DNA of 43,323 nt from Halanaerobium sp046541575 (lineage in GTDB: Bacteria; Bacillota; Halanaerobiia; Halanaerobiales; Halanaerobiaceae): positions 1 to 43,323 of the forward strand of contig JBKHDA010000012.1 of the NCBI GenBank assembly GCA_046541575.1. The letters are read 5' to 3'. The first letter of the stretch is position 1; every line of letters begins with the position of its first letter. Below the pieces are notes generated by a model that did no database searches, had not been told where the DNA came from, and saw only the letters and a list, made by a program, of their open reading frames with translations. Of this stretch, positions 1 to 6,768 are shown in pieces. The position numbers and the translations under genes were made by a program.

Positions 1-21
1 AAAAATGTATTGCTAAAACAA

Positions 22-65
22 AGAGTGTACCCATACATAAATTTTAACTGTATGGCTCTTTTTTG
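22..65 (+). terminator. Rho-independent terminator of a gene upstream of the window
   Basis: AGAG plus CCATAC pair with GTATGG plus CTCT across an A/T-rich loop, with a five-base bulge on the left side, followed by a run of T. No reading frame in the first bases can be assigned, so it most likely ends a gene that lies before the window. Confidence 0.5.
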
Positions 66-138
66 GGGTTTTAAATCTCCATTGACTGGAACTATTGGCA
101 TGTCTAATTAATATAAATAAAGTTTAAAAGGGTGAAAT

Positions 139-168
139 AAGCCGGTGCTGAAATTTATGTACCGGCCT
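139..168 (-). terminator. Hairpin terminator after the MscS-type gene
   Basis: GCCGGT and ACCGGC form a six-base stem directly behind the stop codon of the minus-strand channel gene. The downstream tract on the minus strand is TTATTT, only moderately T-rich. It could also act on the plus strand, where CTTTATTTATC follows. Confidence 0.45.
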
Positions 169-1185
169 TTATTTATCTTCCGGGAATTCAACCCTGGTTC
201 TGGGTAGACTTTCCGGGTAGTTTTCCTGAATAAACTTAATTAACTTTTCTCTTAGAAAAACCCTTAACTCCCAGGCAGTTGGAGAGTCATCCGCACTGAC
301 TAAAATTCTGAGCTCCATTGATTTTTCGCTGGCATCTGTAACCTGAATCACCTTAACTTTTCCATCCCAGAGTTTATTATCTTCCAGTAGTCGGTCCAGC
401 TCTTCTCTGACAGCATCAACTGAGATAGTATAATCAGTATACAAAAAAACTGTCCCGAGAATAAAGGAAGATTTCCTGGTCCAGTTCTGAAAAATATTAT
501 CAATAAAATAAGTAGTGGGCACAACCAGCCGCCTGCGGTCCCAGACTTTAACAACCACATAAGTTAAATTTATTTCTTCAATCCAGCCCCATTCACCATC
601 AACTATTACAACATCCTGAACTCTAATTGGCTGAGCAATTGCAAGCTGAATCCCGGCGATAATTGAAGCAATTATCTTTTGAGCTGAAAAACCAATAATA
701 ATACTGGCTACACCGGCTGAGGCAAACAGACTGACTCCGATCTGTCTGATCGAATCAAAGGTCATTAAAGCAGTTGAAACTGCAATAAATATTATTAAAA
801 CTTTAATAACTCGTTCTAAAATCCTGTACTGAGTATGTATTTTTCTTGCTCTTAAATTATTGCTGGAATCAATTTTATGCCTATCATCAAGATAAAGTCT
901 GATTAAATGCATTAATTTAATAATAAATAAGCTGATTAAAAAGATAATTGTAATTCTAAAAAAATGATTTAAAAAATCTAAAATTTTATTACTTTGCTTT
1001 AAATAATAAAAAGGTATTAAAAGAGCAGTATTGAGCATCAGTAATAAAAGTGGTATTTTAAGATTTTCTCTTATCTGTTTATATCTTTTTTCACTTAAAT
1101 CTTTTAAAATAAATCTGGTTGAATAAAGAAGTATAAAATAAATAACGGTAAAGGAAGCTAAAGAAACTAAAAAGCTAATATACAT
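169..1185 (-). CDS. Small-conductance mechanosensitive channel, MscS family
   Basis: Predicted 338-residue inner-membrane protein that would open under membrane tension and release solutes at hypo-osmotic shock, a useful function in a halophile. Hydrophobic segments lie near residues 1-25, 45-65, 72-95 and 125-150. The pore-lining helix and beta domain follow: a small-residue-rich stretch with GVASIIIGFSAQ, then QPIRVQDVV, GEWGWIEEINLTYVVVKVWD, VPTTYF and QNWTR, which is the MscS signature order. Length fits a small MscS with an extended N-terminal membrane part. ATG is preceded by GGAGG ten bases upstream. The gene stands alone, facing away from its right-hand neighbour. Family assignment is firm; physiological role is inferred. 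Confidence 0.92.
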   Translation of the reverse strand: MYISFLVSLASFTVIYFILLYSTRFILKDLSEKRYKQIRENLKIPLLLLMLNTALLIPFYYLKQSNKILDFLNHFFRITIIFLISLFIIKLMHLIRLYLDDRHKIDSSNNLRARKIHTQYRILERVIKVLIIFIAVSTALMTFDSIRQIGVSLFASAGVASIIIGFSAQKIIASIIAGIQLAIAQPIRVQDVVIVDGEWGWIEEINLTYVVVKVWDRRRLVVPTTYFIDNIFQNWTRKSSFILGTVFLYTDYTISVDAVREELDRLLEDNKLWDGKVKVIQVTDASEKSMELRILVSADDSPTAWELRVFLREKLIKFIQENYPESLPRTRVEFPEDK

Positions 1186-1343
1186 AAAAATTTCACCTCC
1201 AGAATTATTTAACTTAAAATTAGATTATCATAAATAATCAATCAGCTCAATTTAATTTACCTTTGCAAAAAAAAATAAATCATAAAATATGAAGGTTTTT
1301 GGCAAAAAATATAGAATCATATAAGACAAGGAGGCTGAAAAAT

Positions 1344-1949
1344 ATGGATATTACCCGTGATCAAAGCTGTGATATGGGATATATATATCTGCAGAATTTT
1401 CGTCAGCATAAAGATGATAATTATGATAAGAGCAGATTAATTGCATCCAACCAGCCAATTGAAGTCATTGATAATATTTATCTTAAATTAAATAAACTTA
1501 GCTGGCCGGACAAAAAGTATATAGATGCTTTAATGGATGGAGATTTTATAGAGGAATTCCAAAATGACCTTGATCAAAATGATTATATTAAGGGCATAGA
1601 ATTAGAGCTGAGCAGAGAAAGATTAGAAAGTATAATTGAAAATCATAAACTGGCTACCTTTGAGTTTAATGGCAGTCAATTTTATTATATATCTTTTGCC
1701 AGTGATGAGGTAGTTTTTGATCCTGAAAATTATATTTATGCTTTTTCTGATAAGGAAGATGCATTTGTTATTATCAGCCGCAGTGATGAGCGGCGTTATC
1801 AGATTACTCTTGGAGAAAATAAAGAATCAGAAAAATCACTAAGTCCAAAAATTGCATTTGTCAGAGCATTACTTTTTAAAGATGGTGCTCCCTATGATAT
1901 TGATTATCTCAAAAGGCTGAAATTATATATTAGTACAGATGATTATTAA
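1344..1949 (+). CDS. Protein of unknown function, 201 aa
   Basis: I do not recognise a family. The frame could open at a TTG at 1299, but the ATG at 1344 has AAGGAGG at 1328-1334 with ideal spacing, so the product is taken as 201 residues beginning MDITRDQSCD. It is acidic, rich in Asp, Glu, Tyr and Ile, with no signal peptide, membrane segment or metal-binding cysteines. The second half alternates short hydrophobic and polar stretches, suggesting a soluble alpha/beta protein. It lies 24 bases before the MFS transporter start and probably shares its transcript. Confidence 0.75.
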   Translation: MDITRDQSCDMGYIYLQNFRQHKDDNYDKSRLIASNQPIEVIDNIYLKLNKLSWPDKKYIDALMDGDFIEEFQNDLDQNDYIKGIELELSRERLESIIENHKLATFEFNGSQFYYISFASDEVVFDPENYIYAFSDKEDAFVIISRSDERRYQITLGENKESEKSLSPKIAFVRALLFKDGAPYDIDYLKRLKLYISTDDY

Positions 1950-1973
1950 ATAAATAAAGAAAAGGTGTTTATT

Positions 1974-3206
1974 TTGGAAAAGAAAAATGGTCTGCAGTAT
2001 AAATTTTTATTTATAATATCTACAGCTTATCTGGCTGTAGATATTAATATTCAGGGTTTTTTAGGTTTAATGCCTTTTATAAGAGAAGAATTTGCTTTAA
2101 GTAGTTCTAGAGCTGGACTTTATTCTTCCTTTCATTTTTTGCTGGCAACTGCTGTAGCAGTTTTTAGCGGCCGGATTGTAGATAAAATAGGTTCCAAAAA
2201 GGGTCTTGTTGTTGGAACTTCTGCTCTAGGTATTTTAATGTTTTTACAGTCTCGTTCGCCAAATTTTAATATAATTTTGCTTTTAGCCTTATTAACAGGA
2301 CTCTTTTTTAGTATAATTACTCCTTCTTTAAATAAAGCTGTTATGCAGAAGACACTGCCCGAGAATAGAGCTACTTCAATGGGTGTAATGCAGATGGGGG
2401 GAGGAATAGGCGGCTTTACCGGGGCTGTGTTTTTACCTTTTTTAGGAGAAAAAATCGGCTGGAGAAATGCGGTTTCCTTTTCTGCTTTTATAGCTCTACT
2501 GGTTGCCCTTTTTATTTTTATCTTCTTTAAAGAAAAAAAGAAATCTAAGATTGAGGCTGGAGATGTCAAACATAAAAGAAATGAACTCAGTTTTAAAGAC
2601 TCAATTCTCAAACTTTTTAAAAATAAAGATCTGCTTTTAGTCTGTTTGTTTGGGCTGGTTCTTGGTTTTAATTCAGGAGCAATTCCAGCTCACTACACAC
2701 TTTATTTAACTCAGGATATAGCTTTAAGCAGGACTGCGGCCGGTTTTGCTTTTGGACTGCTGCAGATTGGTGGAATAATCGGCCGGCCATTATGGGGATT
2801 TCTCAATGACAAATTTTTAAAAGGAAGCAGAAGTAAGGGTCTTGTAATTGTAGGTCTTTCTTTAACTTTAGTTATGTTTTATTATTTTAGAATTATAACT
2901 TCATTTGATCTTTCTATTTATATTATTTATTTAAGTTCTCTGCTCTTAGGTTTTGTCAGTTTAGGCTGGATGGGACTTTACTTTACAGCTGTAATTGAGC
3001 TGGCAAGCGAAAAATTAAGTGGTATAGGAACCGGACTCTCTCTGGTATTTGTTAGATTTGGAGTTTTATTGAGCCCACCTTTATTTGGGCTTTTAGCCGA
3101 TTTAAATGACAGCTATCAGTTCAGCTGGCTGGGCATTGGCTTAATTACTGGATTTTGTACTTTGATTTTTGCTTATATATATAAAGATAAATTTGCAGAA
3201 GTTTAA
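1974..3206 (+). CDS. Major facilitator superfamily transporter
   Basis: About 410 residues with twelve predicted membrane helices and a charged central loop (EKKKSKIEAGDVKHKRNE) between helices 6 and 7, the classical 6+6 MFS plan. The loop after helix 2 carries a motif-A-like stretch, GRIVDKIGSKKG. The GTG at 1965 lies inside the ribosome site AAAGGTG, so the TTG at 1974, giving MEKKNGLQYK, is preferred. Substrate cannot be read from sequence. The close distance to the upstream unknown gene suggests co-transcription. A ten-base-pair hairpin terminator follows. Confidence 0.88.
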   Translation: MEKKNGLQYKFLFIISTAYLAVDINIQGFLGLMPFIREEFALSSSRAGLYSSFHFLLATAVAVFSGRIVDKIGSKKGLVVGTSALGILMFLQSRSPNFNIILLLALLTGLFFSIITPSLNKAVMQKTLPENRATSMGVMQMGGGIGGFTGAVFLPFLGEKIGWRNAVSFSAFIALLVALFIFIFFKEKKKSKIEAGDVKHKRNELSFKDSILKLFKNKDLLLVCLFGLVLGFNSGAIPAHYTLYLTQDIALSRTAAGFAFGLLQIGGIIGRPLWGFLNDKFLKGSRSKGLVIVGLSLTLVMFYYFRIITSFDLSIYIIYLSSLLLGFVSLGWMGLYFTAVIELASEKLSGIGTGLSLVFVRFGVLLSPPLFGLLADLNDSYQFSWLGIGLITGFCTLIFAYIYKDKFAEV

Positions 3207-3229
3207 AAAATATATTCAATCTGTAATTT

Positions 3230-3266
3230 AACTTCCCTTTGAGACCTATTTAATAAGGGGAGTTTT
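3230..3266 (+). terminator. Terminator after the MFS gene
   Basis: AACTTCCCTT pairs with AAGGGGAGTT (ten pairs, one G-U) over an A/T loop, followed by TTTTT. Confidence 0.8.
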
Positions 3267-3308
3267 TAAGCTAAATACTAATATCAGAAAATTAAAAATA
3301 TAAAAACA

Positions 3309-3337
3309 TTGACAAAAACACCTGGCAAGAATATCAT
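3309..3337 (+). promoter_or_regulatory. Sigma-A type promoter of the Tm-1-like operon
   Basis: A perfect -35 TTGACA (3309-3314), a 17-base spacer and TATCAT (3332-3337). A start near 3344 leaves a 5' leader of about 95 bases before the first gene. Confidence 0.65.
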
Positions 3338-3438
3338 TAATTATAGAGGAGATCTTTTAATACTATTATCTTTAGTTTTAAGTTACTTTTCTCAAATGCT
3401 GGTTAAATTAAGGGGAAACTTAATCATAAGGGGGGATT

Positions 3439-4656
3439 ATGTTGAGTAAAGTAGTAATAGTTGGAACCTTAGACACTAAAGGGGAAGAGTTTAAGTATAT
3501 CAGAGACATTATTGAAGGTGAAGGATTAGAAACCATTGTCATTGATGCTGGTGTACTGGGAAAGGCATATTTTGAACCTGATATTGATAGAGAACAGGTT
3601 GCTGAAGCTGGTGGAGATAACATAAAAGATCTGGTTAAGGCTGCTGATAGAGGTAAATCAATGGAAGTAATGTCGGATGGAGCAGCAAAAATAGTTGAAG
3701 ATCTTTATGATAAGGGAAAGGTTGCTGGTATAATAAGTTTAGGAGGTTCTGCCGGTACTACAATTGGAACTACAGCAATGAAAAAACTGCCAGTTGGCGT
3801 TCCTAAAGTTATGGTTTCCACTCTTGCTTCCGGAAACACAAGACCATATGTTGGCACTAAAGACATTACTATGATGTATTCAGTTGTTGATATTCTGGGG
3901 GTAAATTCTTTATCATCTGAAATTTTATCAAATGCAGCCTTTGCTCTAGCAGGAATGGTCAAAGGTAAAAAACCTGAGCCGAAAGAAAAAAGACCATTAA
4001 TTGCAGCAACTATGTTTGGAGTCACAACTCCCTGTGTAGAAAAAGCAAGAGAATATTTAGAAGAACATGGTTATGAAGTATTAGTCTTTCATGCTACAGG
4101 TACAGGTGGTAAGGCTATGGAAAATTTAGTTGAAGAGGGATTTATTAGTGGTGTACTAGATATTACAACAACAGAACTCTGTGATGAGCTTGTTGGAGGA
4201 GTGCTTTCTGCAGGGCCTGATCGCTTAGAAGCAGCCGGAAGAGAGGGAGTCCCTCAGGTAGTATCCACCGGTGCCTTAGATATGGTTAACTTTGGTCCAA
4301 TTGATACAGTTCCCCAGGAATTTAAAAATAGAAATCTTTATAAACATAATCCAACAGTGACTTTGATGAGAACTACAGTTGAAGAAAATAAAAAGCTGGC
4401 TGAAATTATAGCAGAAAAATTGAATAAAGCAGAATCCAAGACAGCATTATTCCTGCCGCTTAAAGGTGTATCAATGATCGATGCAGTAGGACAGCCTTTT
4501 TATGGTCCTGATGAAGATAGAATGCTTTTTGAAACACTAAGAAAAAATATTGACCGGGATAAAGTGGAATTTATTGAAAAAGACCTTCACATTAATGATG
4601 AAGAATATGCCCTTGCTTTAGCAAAAAAAATGATAGAACTGATTGAAGAGAACTAA
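3439..4656 (+). CDS. Tm-1-like ATP-binding domain protein (UPF0261)
   Basis: A 405-residue soluble protein of the family named after the N-terminal part of the tomato virus-resistance protein Tm-1. Recognisable stretches are the N-terminal VVIVGTLDTKGEEFKYI, the Gly-rich ISLGGSAGTTIGTTAM near residue 98, KVMVSTLASGNTRPYVG near 125, and C-terminal LFLPLKGVSMID followed by DRMLFETLRKNI. Full length for the family. The ATG has AAGGGGGG close upstream. The TIM-barrel partner gene follows after 60 bases; in plants and fungi the two domains are fused in one chain, so the pair probably forms one functional unit. The bacterial function is not established and no reaction is claimed here. Confidence 0.9.
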   Translation: MLSKVVIVGTLDTKGEEFKYIRDIIEGEGLETIVIDAGVLGKAYFEPDIDREQVAEAGGDNIKDLVKAADRGKSMEVMSDGAAKIVEDLYDKGKVAGIISLGGSAGTTIGTTAMKKLPVGVPKVMVSTLASGNTRPYVGTKDITMMYSVVDILGVNSLSSEILSNAAFALAGMVKGKKPEPKEKRPLIAATMFGVTTPCVEKAREYLEEHGYEVLVFHATGTGGKAMENLVEEGFISGVLDITTTELCDELVGGVLSAGPDRLEAAGREGVPQVVSTGALDMVNFGPIDTVPQEFKNRNLYKHNPTVTLMRTTVEENKKLAEIIAEKLNKAESKTALFLPLKGVSMIDAVGQPFYGPDEDRMLFETLRKNIDRDKVEFIEKDLHINDEEYALALAKKMIELIEEN

Positions 4657-4716
4657 AAAATTAAGTTTAGATAGATATTAACAGGATGATTAAAAAATTT
4701 AAAGGGGGATTAAACA

Positions 4717-5550
4717 ATGGCTTTTACACGCAAAGAGGTTCGAGAAAGATTAGAAAAAGAGATTGCAAAAGGTAAAAGTGTAGTCGGAGCAGGTGCTGGA
4801 ACCGGTATTTCAGCTAAATTTGCTCAAAAAGGTGGAGTAGATTTAATTATCATCTATAATTCAGGAAGATATAGAATGGCAGGGCGAGGATCACTTGCCG
4901 GACTACTTCCTTATGGAGATGCAAATGGAATTGTTGTAGAAATGGCTGATGAAGTACTGCCAGTTGCAAAAGAAACTCCAGTACTGGCCGGTGTATGTGG
5001 TACAGATCCATTTAGATTAATGGATAATTTTTTAAAAGATCTCAAAGATATGGGCTTTTCTGGAGTACAGAACTTTCCAACTGTAGGTTTGATTGATGGT
5101 GTATTTAGACAGAATTTAGAGGAAACTGGAATGGGTTATGATTTAGAAATAGAAATGATTAGAAAAGCTCATCAACTTGATATGTTTACAGCACCATATG
5201 TATTTGATGAAGAGGATGCTAAAGCAATGGCAGAAGCCGGGGCTGATGTTCTGGTTGCTCATATGGGCTTAACAACCAGCGGCAGTATTGGAGCAGAAAC
5301 CGCACTTACTCTGGAAGAAAGTGCAAAAAAAGTGCAAAGAATTGCAGATGCAGGTAAAAGTGTTAACGAAAATGTAATGGTTATCTGTCATGGTGGTCCA
5401 ATTGCAATGCCTGATGATGCAAAATATGTTCTAGAAAACACAGAAAATGTAGTTGGCTTCTTTGGAGCTTCCAGCATTGAAAGACTACCAACTGAAGCAG
5501 CAATAAAAAAACAGACTGAAGATTTCAAGAACCTGGTGATCAGTAAATAA
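4717..5550 (+). CDS. TIM-barrel signal-transduction / PEP hydrolase-like protein
   Basis: A 277-residue soluble protein matching the TIM-barrel family that forms the C-terminal half of Tm-1-like fusions and is often labelled phosphoenolpyruvate hydrolase-like. Visible blocks are VVGAGAGTGISAKFA (residues 22-36), IIIYNSGRYRMAGRGSLAGL, GVCGTDPF, GVQNFPTVGLIDG and DVLVAHMGLTTSGSIG, giving the regular strand-loop-helix pattern of a barrel. Length is normal. AAAGGGGG precedes the ATG. It is the second gene of the Tm-1-like operon, ended by a strong terminator. The enzymatic label is by family resemblance only. Confidence 0.88.
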   Translation: MAFTRKEVRERLEKEIAKGKSVVGAGAGTGISAKFAQKGGVDLIIIYNSGRYRMAGRGSLAGLLPYGDANGIVVEMADEVLPVAKETPVLAGVCGTDPFRLMDNFLKDLKDMGFSGVQNFPTVGLIDGVFRQNLEETGMGYDLEIEMIRKAHQLDMFTAPYVFDEEDAKAMAEAGADVLVAHMGLTTSGSIGAETALTLEESAKKVQRIADAGKSVNENVMVICHGGPIAMPDDAKYVLENTENVVGFFGASSIERLPTEAAIKKQTEDFKNLVISK

Positions 5551-5578
5551 CTTTAATATACTATATTTTTTATATTCT

Positions 5579-5603
5579 ACCGCCCTTTTTGAGGGCGGTT
5601 TTT
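5579..5603 (+). terminator. Terminator of the Tm-1-like operon
   Basis: ACCGCCCT pairs with AGGGCGGT across a TTTTG loop and is followed by TTTT. The same stem sequence recurs near 6629 and 34073. Confidence 0.92.
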
Positions 5604-5650
5604 GATCAAAAATTTATATTTAATTATTATTAATTAAAAAAATAAATAAA

Positions 5651-5694
5651 ATATATTCAATGATACTTCAAAACATATTCAATACATACTCAAA
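5651..5694 (+). repeat. Four tandem 11-bp repeats upstream of a promoter
   Basis: Units ATATATTCAAT, GATACTTCAAA, ACATATTCAAT and ACATACTCAAA follow one another without a gap, so TCAA recurs at exactly 11-base steps (5657, 5668, 5679, 5690). The array ends two bases before the -35 box of the small HTH gene. Helical phasing next to a promoter suggests an operator or activator array. Confidence 0.6.
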
Positions 5695-5696
5695 CC

Positions 5697-5725
5697 TTGA
5701 TTGAGCGGCTCCTTTATGTTATAAT
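5697..5725 (+). promoter_or_regulatory. Sigma-A promoter of the small HTH gene
   Basis: TTGATT (5697-5702), a 17-base spacer, and a perfect TATAAT (5720-5725). The gene's ribosome site AAGGAG and ATG follow within 25 bases, so the leader is short. Confidence 0.75.
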
Positions 5726-5750
5726 TTAATTAAAGAAAGGAGAAATTCAA

Positions 5751-5915
5751 ATGAAGGTATATACTACAGATGAGGTAGCGAATCTGCTGAAAATCTCCAA
5801 AACAACTGTTTTGAAGTTGATTAAAAATGAGGAATTAAAGGCAAAAAAGGTTGCCAGAAAATGGAGGGTTACCGAAGGACATCTTCAGGATTTTTTCGAA
5901 GAAGTAGATAATTAA
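5751..5915 (+). CDS. Excisionase/MerR-like helix-turn-helix protein, 54 aa
   Basis: A complete 54-residue gene. MKVYTTDEVANLLKISKTTV and the following lysine-rich wing with KKVARKWRVTEGHLQDF match the small 'helix-turn-helix domain, excisionase family' DNA-binding fold: the HTH lies at residues 5-26 and the wing near 30-41. It has AAAGGAG seven bases before the ATG and its own strong promoter. No integrase or phage gene is nearby, so the excisionase name describes the fold, not the job. A role as regulator of itself or of the next gene is inferred. Confidence 0.85.
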   Translation: MKVYTTDEVANLLKISKTTVLKLIKNEELKAKKVARKWRVTEGHLQDFFEEVDN

Positions 5916-5967
5916 ATTTGGAAATTAATCTATTTTGACAGTGTGTTAATAGCACAGGAAGGATCTG

Positions 5968-6480
5968 GTGATTATGATTTCTTTGAACACTGCTAAGAAT
6001 TTAGTAGAAGAAGTTAGAGGTGAGGAAATACCCTTAGTTTATACTGAACTGACTCTGCGCGACTGGGCCAGAGAAGGAGTTATCTCCCACATGAAGGTAG
6101 AAAATGGAAATGCTCTCTATCCAGACATAGTGGCAACTGAAATTTTAACTGCTATAAACCTCAAAGAAAAATACAGTCTTTCAAAAATAGCTGAAGCCAG
6201 AAAATGTCTTGAGCTTGAGGGAGGTAATCCTAATCAAATTACTGAAGAAGAATTGATGCGATTTATTAACTGCAGCAAGCTTTTTAATGATAAAAAGTTA
6301 GTTACAAAACTCGCTATAAACCACATAGAATCCCTTGATAAAATTAAAGAATTAATAGATGCTCTGATCAGAGAAAAAGAGCATTTAGAAGTTGTAGGAG
6401 ATTACTTAAGTGAATTTCTTCAGGCAGAAAAAGAAATAAAAAATGTTAAAGAAAACAGGCAGAGTAAATTTGTGTCTTAG
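5968..6480 (+). CDS. Small MerR-like/helical regulator candidate, 168-170 aa
   Basis: Soluble protein whose N-terminal part, TLRDWAREGVISHMKVENGN near residues 28-47 with a following helix, resembles a winged-helix MerR-type reading head. The C-terminal half is helical (about residues 110-160) and could dimerise as a coiled coil. I cannot name a family with certainty. GTG at 5968 and ATG at 5974 are in one frame; AGGAAGGA at 5956-5963 sits four or ten bases away, so the start is ambiguous. It follows the 54-residue HTH gene by 52 bases, with no convincing promoter of its own: the TTGACA at 5935 lacks a -10 partner. It is probably co-transcribed. Confidence 0.7.
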   Translation: MIMISLNTAKNLVEEVRGEEIPLVYTELTLRDWAREGVISHMKVENGNALYPDIVATEILTAINLKEKYSLSKIAEARKCLELEGGNPNQITEEELMRFINCSKLFNDKKLVTKLAINHIESLDKIKELIDALIREKEHLEVVGDYLSEFLQAEKEIKNVKENRQSKFVS

Positions 6481-6518
6481 AAAACCAAATGTTGTATTTA
6501 ATAGAGGTATTTTCTAAG
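6476..6518. repeat. Nine-base inverted repeat over a stop codon
   Basis: CTTAGAAAA (6476-6484, containing the stop codon) and TTTTCTAAG (6510-6518) are perfectly complementary around a 25-base spacer. There is no T tract, so it is not a clear terminator; possibly an mRNA 3'-end structure or a binding site. Confidence 0.4.
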
Positions 6519-6628
6519 CTTTGAAGAATATAATATATATAAGGTTAAATTTAATAAAATTTTATATTCTAGAAAAAGATATTAATTATTAGATCTTAAT
6601 TGACTGCAAATATCTGAGCAATTCGGTT

Positions 6629-6651
6629 CCGCCCTTAGAGGGCGGTTTTTT
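6629..6651 (+). terminator. Terminator before the chemoreceptor gene
   Basis: CCGCCC-TTAGA-GGGCGG followed by TTTTTT. About 150 bases after the previous stop codon; the stretch between is A/T-rich and shows nothing else. Confidence 0.9.
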
Positions 6652-6768
6652 ATTTTATTGTAAAATATAGAATTAATAGAAGGGTATTTAAACTAGATAT
6701 AGAATATTATATACAGAAGTACTAATTTAAGGAAATAAAAACATTTATTATTTCAGGAGGAGATCAGG

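Noticed and set aside
5651..5694. CRISPR array
   Set aside because: Units of 11 bases without spacers and no cas genes; it is a tandem repeat at a promoter.
5751..5915. Phage or integrative element because of the excisionase-type HTH
   Set aside because: No integrase, attachment-site pair or other phage gene in the surrounding sequence.
5935..5963. TTGACA as a promoter for the 5968 gene
   Set aside because: No acceptable -10 box at 16-18 bases; the gene is better explained by the promoter at 5697.
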